Below are positions 1 through 8,337 of a stretch of DNA of 13,017 nt, one piece after another. The notes under the pieces were generated by a model. The model saw only the letters and a list, made by a program, of their open reading frames with translations, made no database searches and was not told the origin of the DNA. Position 1 is the first letter of the stretch. Each line of letters opens with the position of its first letter. The stretch lies in the NCBI GenBank assembly GCA_947589635.1, contig CANQCC010000031.1, positions 1-13,017 on the forward strand, given 5' to 3'. Source of the DNA: an uncultured Clostridia bacterium (GTDB lineage: Bacteria; Bacillota; Clostridia; Christensenellales; CAG-917). A program made the translations under genes and the position numbers.

Positions 1-947
1 GCCGTCCTAAGCGTATACTCCATGCGGATCACAGTGCCGTCCTCAAGCGTAGATTGATCGCCGCGCTTATACGGCTCCACGATCTTGATCAGCGCGTTCT
101 TGAGCGCGCGAACAGACGGATAATCGGGGTCTACGCTGATGTTGTCCACCGCGTAATACAGCGTCTGCGACACGCCGGGCACCTTTGTGGAGCGGCTTAT
201 GTTGACGACGTAGCAGGGCATGCCGTCCGCATATTTTTTGTTTCCTTCGCTGTCTAAGATCTCAAGCGAATCGGTAAACGCGGTCTTGACCTTCTGAGTG
301 GTCGAGTTTGATACCGCGGTTATGTCAAGCACCGCCGCCTCTTTCTCGTTGACGAGGGGCATTCTGTACGCAAGGGACAGCCCGCTTGAGTAGGTGCTGA
401 CCGTGCGCAACATCTGATGAAATTCGTTATTGTCGAAATATGTGCCGCTTACCTTAAGCGCGCCCTTGTCCGTCGTGCCCGAGATGGTGCGTTCATAGTT
501 GAAGTTGCCGCCGCTGTAGTACGCCTGCAGACGGAAAAGTTCCTCACTGCCGCGCAAATGCACGGTGTAGGAGTGCATTGGCACCATGTATGTGGAGGAA
601 CTGCCCACCAGCTTGAAATAGCAGCCGGTCAGGGAAGTATACTCGCCCATCCTAAGCTCGCCCGTGACAAGTACGCCTGCGTCGAGGTCCTTAAGCGAGT
701 GCGCCTCGTCGCCGAAGTTGTCTATGGACGCGCCGCGCTCAAACGCCTCGAGACGGACCGTGTATGTGCCCGTAGAACCGTCGTAGGTGTCAAGCGCGTC
801 ATACACGAAAGTCTCGTACTTATGGTCGTACCCGAGAGGATTTTCAAGCTGCCCCTGCGCCGTAGCGCTGTTGCAGGCGACAAGCGCCAACGTCATCGCA
901 AGCGTGAGAGCGATAACGGATATAATTGCTGTTATCTTCTTTTTCAT
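1..947 (-). CDS. Putative secreted lipoprotein, unrecognised family (3' end beyond window)
   Basis: An uninterrupted minus-strand frame runs from an ATG at 947 to the left edge: 315 codons with no stop, so the gene is cut by the window. The N-terminus is a classic lipoprotein signal peptide. It has a Lys-rich start (MKKK), a hydrophobic stretch over residues 5-24 and a lipobox L22-V23-A24-C25, so the mature protein should begin at a lipidated Cys25 and sit on the outer face of the cytoplasmic membrane. The mature part is rich in Thr, Ser, Tyr and Gly, with alternating polar and hydrophobic residues that suggest a beta-rich extracellular domain. I do not recognise the family and assign no substrate. 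There is no Shine-Dalgarno before the ATG, and the -10 box lies 9 nt upstream, so the transcript may be leaderless. The gene is divergent from addB. The long plus-strand frame at 417-968 is its antisense shadow. Confidence 0.85.
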   Translation of the reverse strand, partial: MKKKITAIISVIALTLAMTLALVACNSATAQGQLENPLGYDHKYETFVYDALDTYDGSTGTYTVRLEAFERGASIDNFGDEAHSLKDLDAGVLVTGELRMGEYTSLTGCYFKLVGSSSTYMVPMHSYTVHLRGSEELFRLQAYYSGGNFNYERTISGTTDKGALKVSGTYFDNNEFHQMLRTVSTYSSGLSLAYRMPLVNEKEAAVLDITAVSNSTTQKVKTAFTDSLEILDSEGNKKYADGMPCYVVNISRSTKVPGVSQTLYYAVDNISVDPDYPSVRALKNALIKIVEPYKRGDQSTLEDGTVIRMEYTLRT

Positions 948-956
948 AATATAACC

Positions 957-984
957 ATTATAACATAATTTTCGCGTGGCGCAA
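957..984 (-). promoter_or_regulatory. Promoter of the lipoprotein gene, near-leaderless
   Basis: Read on the minus strand, a perfect TATAAT lies at 962-957. A weaker -35 candidate, TTGCGC, lies at 984-979, 16 nt upstream. Only 9 nt separate the -10 box from the ATG at 947, so a start site 6-7 nt past the box would leave a leader of 0-3 nt. The -10 call is strong; the -35 matches the consensus at only 3 of 6 positions. Confidence 0.6.
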
Positions 985-1325
985 GCAAATTGAGCACTTT
1001 GTTGCCCTTATGGCGCACTCGGCGCGAATTTTGCTTTTGCATGCGCCTTCGCGCCCCTCTTTTGATTTTTGCGCCTCTTGATCAAGCAAGACTTATGCCA
1101 ACCTAAAATATGACTTGTTTTTGTGCCTCTTGATAATACGCGATCCGATTAAAACCAGGATCGAGTCTTGTTTTGCGCCGAATTAAAAATTTATCGCATG
1201 GGCTTAAGCAAACGCGGAGTTATCGTCAACCTGTTTCGCTTCGGCAGGCGAGACGCTTCCGAGATAAATTTTGCCCAAAATCAACGATATTTTAAGAAAT
1301 TTTTGTTTTTATGCCGCGCGTGGGA

Positions 1326-1354
1326 TTGAAATGGGACATCGGGATTGATATAAT
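1326..1354 (+). promoter_or_regulatory. addBA promoter, predicted leaderless start
   Basis: A TTGAAA -35 at 1326-1331 and a perfect TATAAT -10 at 1349-1354 are separated by exactly 17 nt. Only six bases lie between the -10 box and the addB ATG at 1361. A normal start site seven bases past the box would therefore fall on the A of the ATG, giving a leaderless mRNA. No Shine-Dalgarno fits between them, unlike the other plus-strand genes here. Confidence 0.75.
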
Positions 1355-1360
1355 AGAGCC

Positions 1361-4300
1361 ATGAAAATAGTTACGTCAAACACATCGCACGACGCCTACT
1401 TTCGCGTGCTTGGAGAAATGAAAAAGCGCGCGGGGCAGCCCATCGTCGTCATAGCTCCCGACAGATTTACCGCCTCGGTGGAGAGGGGACTTATCGCCAC
1501 GCTCGGCATCGAAAGTTCCTTCAATATCGAAGTCATGTCCTTTACCCGCCTTGCAAACAGATATCTCAAGGGGTCTATCGACAAGTGCCTGACTCCGGAA
1601 GGCTCCGTCATGCTGATCGCGAAGGTCATAGACGACTGCAACAAGAAGGGCATGCTGACCTACTACGGCGCGGCCGCCAACAAGGAGGGCTTTGCAAGCG
1701 AGCTGTACGCGGCGCTCACCGCGATAAGAAACAGCGGCGTGTCCACCGTCCGCCTCGAGGAGGCCTCCGGCAGGGCGAAACAGGCGGCGCTTCGGCGTAA
1801 ACTTGCGGATATTCTGACCATATATAAGGGGTATCTTGCCGCGCTCGATGAGGGGCACAGCGATTCGACCACTCGCCTCGAGGTGTTTGCCGAATATATC
1901 GACAAACACAAGGACGAGTTTTCTTCCACGCACTATTTTTGCACGGACATAAACGAATTTTCCGTCCCCGAATACGACATTCTCGCGGGGCTTGCGCGCG
2001 CGGCGGGCTCGCTTACGGTGGGAATAGAGAGCGGCGCGGGCAATCCCAACGCGCGCATATATCCCGACCGAGTCATACAAAAACTCATCTCCCTCGTGCC
2101 CGACAAGGTGCAGGTGGAAAGCTATGAGGATCCCGCGCTGACGGGCGCCGTGGCGATGATGTCAAAAAGACTGTTTTCCTATCAGCCTCCCGAAGTCCCC
2201 GCGCAAAACGACGGGTTTTTGACTTTGCGAGTCGCAAAGGACAGGGCGGACGAGGTGCTGCGCCTTGCTCTCGACGTGCTTAAGCATGTGCGCCAGGGCG
2301 GCAGATATCGCGATTTCGAGGTATATGCAAGCGATCTTGGCGCGTACGAGCGCGACGTCAAAAACATCTTCGCGCGCTATGACATCCCGTTTTTCATAGA
2401 CCGCCGCGCGCCGCTTGCGGAGCAGACCAAAGTCAGATATCTGCTTGAGGCGATCGCCGTCGTGCGAAGCGGATTCGACCTTCGGGAAGTCCTGGACTTT
2501 GTCAAAAATCCCCTCTTCGCATATTACCTCGAGGACGGGGAAGAGGACGTCTTCAAGTTTGAAAATTACCTGCTTGAGAAGAATATCAAAAGCCGCATGC
2601 TGTTTGAAACGTTTTTGAGCGGGAATGACATAACTACGCAAAAACAGGACTTTAAGTATGTAAAACGAGAGGATAAAACCTCGGAAGAGTTGAAAGAGTG
2701 CGCAGAGCGAGTGCGCGCAAAACTTATTGATACCCTTAAACCTTTCACAGATATCGCTGGCGATGGCGTCGTCTGTGTGGCGATGTTTACGGAGGCGGCA
2801 AGAAAGTTGCTTGACGCAGCTAAAGAGGCGTCCGTCGCGCACACGAAGCGCCTTGGGGAGCTTAGCGCCTACTACGTCAAATGCGCGGATCAAGTGGACA
2901 ACAAACTTAAATCTGTGCTTGACGAGATAGACGACGCGCTTGACGGAGACAGCGATATTTTGGGCTTCGAAGGCGTGATCAAAGGCATGCTGAAGACGCT
3001 TAAGATATCCCTTGTGCCCACATATCTCGACTGCGTTTTCGTGGGCGATTCGGACAGCAGGTTTATGGGCGACGGACGCATTTATGTGCTTGGCGCCACA
3101 AACGACGCGCTTCCGAAGAGCGGCGGCGGAGGAGCCGTGCTCGGCGTGAGGGACGAAGACGCTCTAAGCGCGCTTGGCGTGCCCATAGTGCCGTCCGTGA
3201 GGCAAAAGGCGTACGCGGAGATGTTCGCGGTGCTGGACCTCTTCAAGAAGCCGCGCGGGGGGCTTACGATAAGCTATCCCGAGACGGGCGGAGGGGACAT
3301 GCTGCGCGCCTCTACCGTCGTGGACGAGCTGAAGACCATGATTGCCGACGGCGACAGCCCTCTCAAAGAGGAACGCATAGATTTTTCAAGGCTGTCCGCG
3401 CTTGACGAGGATACTCTCTCGTTGCTGTTTTCGACCCAAAAGAGCGCTGCGCACTTCGTCATATCCGATTTTGGCAGAGTGGGCGCGGACGCGGGCATGG
3501 AATTGGGCTCCGCATACGAGTGCATGGCAGGCGAGGACAGGGCGAAGATAAACGTGCACGGCGATATGCCCTCGCGCATAGTTTTGCCGTCCTCGAGGCG
3601 TTTTGGCGCGTTTACAAGCGTAAGCCGCCTCGAGACCTTTTTTGCGTGCCCTTACAAACATTATTTTCAATACATACTTGCGCTTCGCCGCCGCAAAGAG
3701 GGCGAGATGGAGGGCAACGAAAACGGACTTATTTTGCACAGCGTGCTTGAGCGCTTTTTCAAGGCGGTCAGGGACGGCGAGATAGAGAGCGAGCGCGACA
3801 TCCGCGCCGCGGCGGAGTCCTATTTTGATATGGCGATACTCGAGGGCGGATATGAGGTGTTGCTGACAAAGCCTCAACCCTCGCGAATACTCATGCGCGT
3901 GCGCGAAGAGGGAGTGCAGGTGTGCAAAAAATTGTACGACATCTCGCTGCGCTCCGCGTTCAAGCCAAAACTTCTCGAAGCGCGCACAGAGGAGCTTACC
4001 GACATCGCTCTGACGGCGGACGGAGAAGAGATAAAACTGAAGGGAATAATCGACAGAGTGGACGTGCTTGACGACAAGTTTATAGTCATAGACTATAAGA
4101 CGTACAAGTCTTCCTCTCTCGACCTTGGCATAGACGACGTATATTTCGGCAGAAAACTTCAATTGTTCATCTACATGCGCGCCGTTGAAAAGGCGCTCGG
4201 GCTGGAGCCTGCGGGCGTGTTTTATCTGCCAATAACCTCGAGGTTCGAAAAGGAGGATACGCCGCGGTTTTTGTACAGAGGTTATGCCTCGCGGGACGCC

Positions 4301-4660
4301 GAGACGCTCCGCTTTATGGACGGCGAGATAGGCGAAGCGGACTCCATCGTGCCGCTGTATGTGGACAGAAAGGGCGAACTCGACCTTGAGAGGCACCTCG
4401 ACAGGGAGGGCTTCGACGCGTTCGGCGACTATGCGGAGGCGCTTGCCGCACACGGCGCGAGCGAGATCGCGAAGGGCTTTATCAAACCCTCTCCCGCAAA
4501 GGCATGCTCGCCAATATCCTGCGATTATTTCGAGTTGTGCCCCTATAAGAGCGAGGACATCGTGAGAAGCGGGCACGCCCCGGATATAGAAGGCCTGAAA
4601 GAGGCGTGCGTAGGCTGTGCGCCGGATGGAAGCGGCGACTCGGCAAAAGAGGAGAAATGA
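1361..4660 (+). CDS. addB: ATP-dependent helicase/deoxyribonuclease subunit B (AddB)
   Basis: The 1099-residue product matches the AddB architecture: an inactivated helicase-like core followed by a RecB-family nuclease with an iron-sulfur staple. With AddA it resects double-strand DNA ends for RecA loading, acting in the cytoplasm on the nucleoid. Visible nuclease elements are H793 (in LILHSVLERFF), D898 (GIIDRVD), and D911 and K913 (IDYKT), followed by a QLFIYM helix. The cluster ligands are C763 (FFACPY) and C1049, C1054 and C1060 near the C-terminus. The last three are spaced C-x4-C-x5-C rather than the usual C-x2-C-x5-C. The N-terminus aligns with the usual AddB start (IVVIAPDRF resembles the family's VPEQF segment), but the Walker A loop expected near residues 6-14 is absent. 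Length is close to the usual 1150-1170. The ATG at 1361 is the first possible start and sits right after the promoter. addA follows one base after the stop. Confidence 0.93.
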   Translation: MKIVTSNTSHDAYFRVLGEMKKRAGQPIVVIAPDRFTASVERGLIATLGIESSFNIEVMSFTRLANRYLKGSIDKCLTPEGSVMLIAKVIDDCNKKGMLTYYGAAANKEGFASELYAALTAIRNSGVSTVRLEEASGRAKQAALRRKLADILTIYKGYLAALDEGHSDSTTRLEVFAEYIDKHKDEFSSTHYFCTDINEFSVPEYDILAGLARAAGSLTVGIESGAGNPNARIYPDRVIQKLISLVPDKVQVESYEDPALTGAVAMMSKRLFSYQPPEVPAQNDGFLTLRVAKDRADEVLRLALDVLKHVRQGGRYRDFEVYASDLGAYERDVKNIFARYDIPFFIDRRAPLAEQTKVRYLLEAIAVVRSGFDLREVLDFVKNPLFAYYLEDGEEDVFKFENYLLEKNIKSRMLFETFLSGNDITTQKQDFKYVKREDKTSEELKECAERVRAKLIDTLKPFTDIAGDGVVCVAMFTEAARKLLDAAKEASVAHTKRLGELSAYYVKCADQVDNKLKSVLDEIDDALDGDSDILGFEGVIKGMLKTLKISLVPTYLDCVFVGDSDSRFMGDGRIYVLGATNDALPKSGGGGAVLGVRDEDALSALGVPIVPSVRQKAYAEMFAVLDLFKKPRGGLTISYPETGGGDMLRASTVVDELKTMIADGDSPLKEERIDFSRLSALDEDTLSLLFSTQKSAAHFVISDFGRVGADAGMELGSAYECMAGEDRAKINVHGDMPSRIVLPSSRRFGAFTSVSRLETFFACPYKHYFQYILALRRRKEGEMEGNENGLILHSVLERFFKAVRDGEIESERDIRAAAESYFDMAILEGGYEVLLTKPQPSRILMRVREEGVQVCKKLYDISLRSAFKPKLLEARTEELTDIALTADGEEIKLKGIIDRVDVLDDKFIVIDYKTYKSSSLDLGIDDVYFGRKLQLFIYMRAVEKALGLEPAGVFYLPITSRFEKEDTPRFLYRGYASRDAETLRFMDGEIGEADSIVPLYVDRKGELDLERHLDREGFDAFGDYAEALAAHGASEIAKGFIKPSPAKACSPISCDYFELCPYKSEDIVRSGHAPDIEGLKEACVGCAPDGSGDSAKEEK
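4650..4654 (+). promoter_or_regulatory. Ribosome binding site that fixes the addA start
   Basis: AGGAG at 4650-4654 stands 7 nt before the ATG at 4662, inside the last codons of addB. It supports 4662 rather than the upstream in-frame ATG at 4617, which has no such site and would overlap addB by 44 nt. Confidence 0.8.
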
Positions 4661-4661
4661 G

Positions 4662-7600
4662 ATGAGCGATATAAATATGAATGAAATGAATATCGGCGGC
4701 GTTCTGTCCGACCCGAGGCTTGACATGCTGCGCGACAGCGACGGAAAACTTCGCCTTACGGAGCAGCAAGGGCGCGCCGTGCTCGAGAGGGGCAGAATAT
4801 TGATATCCGCGTCGGCGGGTTCTGGCAAGACCGCGACGCTTATAAAACGCATACTTCTGCTTGTGGCGGAGGGCAGAGCTACCCTGAAGGAGACGCTTGT
4901 GTGCGTGTTTAACGACAGCGCGCAGGCGGAGCTGAGGCAGCGCTTGCACGCAAGCCTCATAAATTGCGCGATCGCGGAGACGGATCCTGTGAGAAGAAGC
5001 CGCCTGTTGCAGGCGATAGACGAACTACCGTTTTGCAGGATAAGCACGATCCATGCCTTCTGTTCCTCGCTGATAAGGGAAAATTTTGAAAAACTTGACA
5101 TATCGCCCGTCTTTGACATTGCAGATGAGGCGAGGCTGGACGCGCTTATGAACAAGGCGGCGGAAGAAGTCTTCAACGACTACGCAGCGCGCGCGGACGA
5201 GGATTTTGCGTACCTTGCGGAGATATTCTCAAAGCGGCGCGACGAAGAGGACCTTAAAATCGTTGTGCGCAAGATATACGAGAGGATGATATTGCAGGAG
5301 GACAGGCAGGCGTTCAAAGACAGAGTGCTTGCGGACTTTGAAGACAGCCCCTTGCAGGAGGGCATGCGCGACGCGTATTCGAGGCTGATGGCGGACTCCG
5401 TCGAACTTGTTAGGCAAAACCTCGACGAGGTCAACTCCTCCGAAGCGCTGCTTGCCAAGGGATTCGGCGAGGCGGTCTCGTGCGCCCTCGACATCATGAA
5501 CAACATTATAAACGCGGCAAGTTTCAAGGATATGTGCATGTATGCCCTAAGCTCGCCCCTCATCCCGGACAGGGGGAGGAGAAACGGACTTTGCGAGGCG
5601 GATATGGAAATTTCCGCGCTGTCCAACGACTGCATAAACGAACTTAAGGATGTGCTTAAGGAGCTGTGCGAAGTCGGCGCCAAGTGGGACGAATACGCAC
5701 TTTATCATGTGCAAAACGTTAGATTAATGCGGGGGCTTGTCGACATCGCCGAAAGTTTCGAGGCGGCCCTCGACAGGCTGAAAGCCAAGTACAACGTGCT
5801 TAGCTATCAGGACCTGCTGCTGCTTGCGGCGAAGCTGCTTAAGGAATATCCCGACCTCGGCGGGGAATATCGCGTCATCTTTGTCGACGAATATCAGGAC
5901 GTGGACCCCTTGCAGGAGAGCATATTCTCCCGCCTCATAAAGGACGAGTGCTTTATGGTAGGCGACGTCAAACAGAACATCTACGGGTTTCGCCTTGCGG
6001 ATCCCACCATACTTCTCGACAGGCGTGCGGCGTTCGAGGCGGGCGAGGGCAAGGTGATAAGTTTCAACTCCAACTTCAGGAGCACGCGCACCATACTGAA
6101 ATTTGTAAACAGCGTATTTTGTCCCGTCATGACGCGCGAATCGGCGGACGTGGACTTTGCGCATGACGGCGCCTTCGAGTTTTCTTCCGCAGAAGCGAAG
6201 GGCGTGGAAGAGGAGCCGGTGCACCTTTGTCTGTTCAAAACTCCCGACCGCAGAGAGAAGAAGAAGTTTTCCGGGCTTTACGACATCACCGCCGACGGGC
6301 AGGGCGAGGAGGAAAACGAGCAAAGCGTCGCGGCAAGAGAAGCGCAATTTATCCTTGGCGAGATAAGGTCTCTTGTGGGGCGCGGGATAGGCGCGGACGG
6401 CAAGAAGATAGACTATGGCGACATAGCCATCCTCTCGCGCAGGACAAAGGCAAAAAGCCCGCTTTTAAGGCAAGTTCTCAAGACCCTCCGCGACGAGGGC
6501 ATTCCGCTTGACGAGACAAACGTGGGCAGCGAGGTCTCTGACGCCGAGCGCGAACTGATGCTGATGTTGCGCTCGATAGACAACCCGAGACAGGATCTGC
6601 CCTTCGCGGGATTTTTGCTGTCATATTTCGGCGGATTTGACGAGCAGGAGCTCGCGGACATCTCCGCCTTTGACGGAGCGTGTTTTTACGACCGATTCCG
6701 CGCGGCAGGCGAGGGAAGCGGAAAACTCGCCGAAAAGGTAAGAGCTACGCTTGACAAATTGTCCGAATACAGGCTTAAAGCCAGCTTCAAGAGCGTCGGC
6801 GAACTTGCAAGAGGGATCGTAGGGGATTACCTCTACGACGCGCATATGCTGTCCAAAGGAGAGGGCAGCCTTGCGGAGCTCAACGCGTTTATATCCTCCC
6901 CGCTTGCGGAGGACAGCTCGCTTGGCGCGTTCCTTGAAAACTATGCGGGGACGGAGGCGAGCGTCGCGGGAGCAAGCGCAAACAGCGTGCGCGTCTCCAC
7001 CTTCCACAAATTCAAAGGGCTTGAAAGTCCCGTCGTATTCGTGCTTGACGTCTACTCGCAGATAAGAGTTCCCACCGAAGAGTTTTTGCTGTCCAACGAC
7101 GGGCTTATCGGCATGAAATACTACGACCCGGCAAGCAAGACCACAAGGGAGACCTTCAGCCACTTCGCGCTTAAAAAACTGAAAAAGGCGACGGACGTCA
7201 AAGAGGAAATGCGCCTCATGTACGTCGCGCTGACAAGGGCGAAACAGATCATGTACATAACCTCGTCCGTGGGCAAGACGTACGACTTTGGCAGAAAACC
7301 CTTCCTGAAAGGGATAAGCAACACCCTCGACTTTTTGTCCAAGGCGAGCTTTAAGGGCACGCTGTCGGCGGAACCCGATTACAGAGACATATCTGTGGAC
7401 GCTCCGCCCAAAAAGCAGATTCCGCTTACCATAATCCCCAAAGGCGACGCCGCTCTCACCGCGAAGATCGAGGAGTTGAGGGAAAGGCCGTACGCGCACT
7501 CCGAGGCGTGCGCGCTGTCAAGAAAGTACAGCGTGTCGCAACTAAACAACCTTGACGAGCAAAGCGAAAGTCCCTATGCGGACGCAGGCTCCGCCGCGCT

Positions 7601-8093
7601 TATTGGCACCGCATATCATAAAGTCATGCAGCAGATAGACTTCTTTGCGCGCACAAAAGCCGCGGTCGAGGCAGAGATGGACAGAATGACAAGGGGAGGA
7701 AGTCTGTCCGAAGAGGAGCGCGCGCTTGTAAACCCGGACGACATCGCCGCCTGTCTTGACAGCGATATAATGACTCTTGCCCGCGAAGAAGAGACGCGCG
7801 GACATTGTTTGAGGGAAAGATCCTTTATGATGCTCAAGCCCGCAAGGGACGTCTCGGACGAATTTGCTTGCGACGACAGCGTGCTTGTGCAAGGCGTCAT
7901 AGACCTGCTTATCCTTGGAGACAAGCCCGTCATCGTAGACTTCAAGACCGCTCGCGTGACACCCAAAAACGTGCCCGAAAAATACAAAAAGCAACTTTAT
8001 CTGTACAAAATGGCGGTTGAAAGCGCGATTGGCGCAAAAGTCGACAAAACACTTATATACTCCTTCAAGTCAAAACAAACCGTCGAGGTATAG
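4662..8093 (+). CDS. addA: ATP-dependent helicase/nuclease subunit A (AddA)
   Basis: The 1143-residue product is an SF1A (UvrD-like) helicase with a C-terminal RecB-type nuclease, the motor subunit of AddAB that unwinds double-strand DNA ends. Motifs in order are the Q motif (LTEQQ, Q35/Q36), Walker A SASAGSGKT with K56, motif Ia/Ib STIHAF, Walker B VDEYQD (D409-D413), motif III GDVKQNIYGFR (from G434), motif IV NFRST (R473), motif V STFHKFKGLE and motif VI MYVALTRAK (R859). The nuclease has H986 (GTAYHKVMQQ), D1081 (GVIDLL), and D1093 and K1095 (VDFKT), so both activities look intact. It is slightly shorter than the roughly 1230-residue Bacillus subtilis AddA. One base separates the addB stop from this ATG, which implies translational coupling and equal subunit supply. 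The last residues (YSFKSKQTVEV) are an ordinary family C-terminus. Confidence 0.96.
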   Translation: MSDINMNEMNIGGVLSDPRLDMLRDSDGKLRLTEQQGRAVLERGRILISASAGSGKTATLIKRILLLVAEGRATLKETLVCVFNDSAQAELRQRLHASLINCAIAETDPVRRSRLLQAIDELPFCRISTIHAFCSSLIRENFEKLDISPVFDIADEARLDALMNKAAEEVFNDYAARADEDFAYLAEIFSKRRDEEDLKIVVRKIYERMILQEDRQAFKDRVLADFEDSPLQEGMRDAYSRLMADSVELVRQNLDEVNSSEALLAKGFGEAVSCALDIMNNIINAASFKDMCMYALSSPLIPDRGRRNGLCEADMEISALSNDCINELKDVLKELCEVGAKWDEYALYHVQNVRLMRGLVDIAESFEAALDRLKAKYNVLSYQDLLLLAAKLLKEYPDLGGEYRVIFVDEYQDVDPLQESIFSRLIKDECFMVGDVKQNIYGFRLADPTILLDRRAAFEAGEGKVISFNSNFRSTRTILKFVNSVFCPVMTRESADVDFAHDGAFEFSSAEAKGVEEEPVHLCLFKTPDRREKKKFSGLYDITADGQGEEENEQSVAAREAQFILGEIRSLVGRGIGADGKKIDYGDIAILSRRTKAKSPLLRQVLKTLRDEGIPLDETNVGSEVSDAERELMLMLRSIDNPRQDLPFAGFLLSYFGGFDEQELADISAFDGACFYDRFRAAGEGSGKLAEKVRATLDKLSEYRLKASFKSVGELARGIVGDYLYDAHMLSKGEGSLAELNAFISSPLAEDSSLGAFLENYAGTEASVAGASANSVRVSTFHKFKGLESPVVFVLDVYSQIRVPTEEFLLSNDGLIGMKYYDPASKTTRETFSHFALKKLKKATDVKEEMRLMYVALTRAKQIMYITSSVGKTYDFGRKPFLKGISNTLDFLSKASFKGTLSAEPDYRDISVDAPPKKQIPLTIIPKGDAALTAKIEELRERPYAHSEACALSRKYSVSQLNNLDEQSESPYADAGSAALIGTAYHKVMQQIDFFARTKAAVEAEMDRMTRGGSLSEEERALVNPDDIAACLDSDIMTLAREEETRGHCLRERSFMMLKPARDVSDEFACDDSVLVQGVIDLLILGDKPVIVDFKTARVTPKNVPEKYKKQLYLYKMAVESAIGAKVDKTLIYSFKSKQTVEV

Positions 8094-8212
8094 CCAAAAA
8101 TACTTATTACGCGCTTCAATTTTCGTCCGCCGAAGACCCGACGAGCGACGGTTTATGTGTCCCGCGCCGCCTGAATTTACGCCGAGTTTATGACCCGAGA
8201 GGCGAAATTTTT

Positions 8213-8235
8213 TGCGCACATTTATGCGCGTTTTT
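8213..8235 (+). terminator. Possible terminator of addBA
   Basis: A short stem GCGCA (8214-8218) / TGCGC (8225-8229) with a 6-nt loop can be extended by one wobble pair. It is followed by TTTTT at 8231-8235. The stem is short, so termination may be partial. Confidence 0.4.
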
Positions 8236-8275
8236 ATAAAAAATGTATTCTTTATAATTTTTTTTGATAAGCTTA

Positions 8276-8304
8276 TTGCTTTTTTCGCTCATACTTTGTA
8301 TAAT
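8276..8304 (+). promoter_or_regulatory. Promoter of the acidic-protein operon
   Basis: TTGCTT at 8276-8281 and a perfect TATAAT at 8299-8304 are spaced 17 nt apart. The expected start site near 8311 leaves a leader of about 27 nt that contains AAGGAG at 8326-8331, 6 nt before a GTG at 8338. A longer in-frame reading from about 8212 would put this promoter inside the coding region, so it argues for the GTG start. Confidence 0.75.
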
Positions 8305-8337
8305 CATAATAATAAGTATTGTCTTAAGGAGTGCGGT

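Larger units (their letters stand above)
948..1360. other. Divergent intergenic region between lipoprotein gene and addB
   Basis: These 413 nt hold the two outward promoters listed separately and no convincing gene. The middle has three related tracts, GCGCCCCTCTTTTGAT (1051-1066), GCGCCTCTTGAT (1071-1082) and GTGCCTCTTGAT (1123-1134). The second runs into a 10-bp palindrome CTTGATCAAG (1077-1086). There is also a 6-bp inverted repeat CGATCC/GGATCG at 1141-1163. These could be binding sites for a shared regulator, but nothing identifies one. A 43-codon frame at 1198-1329 has no ribosome binding site and is not called. Confidence 0.5.
8094..8337. other. Intergenic region between addA and the acidic-protein operon
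   Basis: These 244 nt hold a weak terminator candidate (8213-8235) and the promoter and ribosome binding site of the next operon. The remainder, 8094-8212, is GC-rich with no recognised gene or RNA family. Confidence 0.5.

Noticed and set aside
417..968. A 183-codon plus-strand frame at the left end
   Set aside because: It is antisense to the lipoprotein gene, which has a clear signal peptide, lipobox and promoter. No ribosome binding site precedes this frame.
1198..1329. A 43-codon basic ORF just upstream of addB
   Set aside because: It has no Shine-Dalgarno or promoter of its own and its end overlaps the addB -35 box.
3386..5176. A 596-codon minus-strand open frame opposite the end of addB and the start of addA
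   Set aside because: It overlaps two well-supported genes with intact motifs, has no ribosome binding site or recognisable domain, and is explained by the GC-rich codon pattern of the sense genes.
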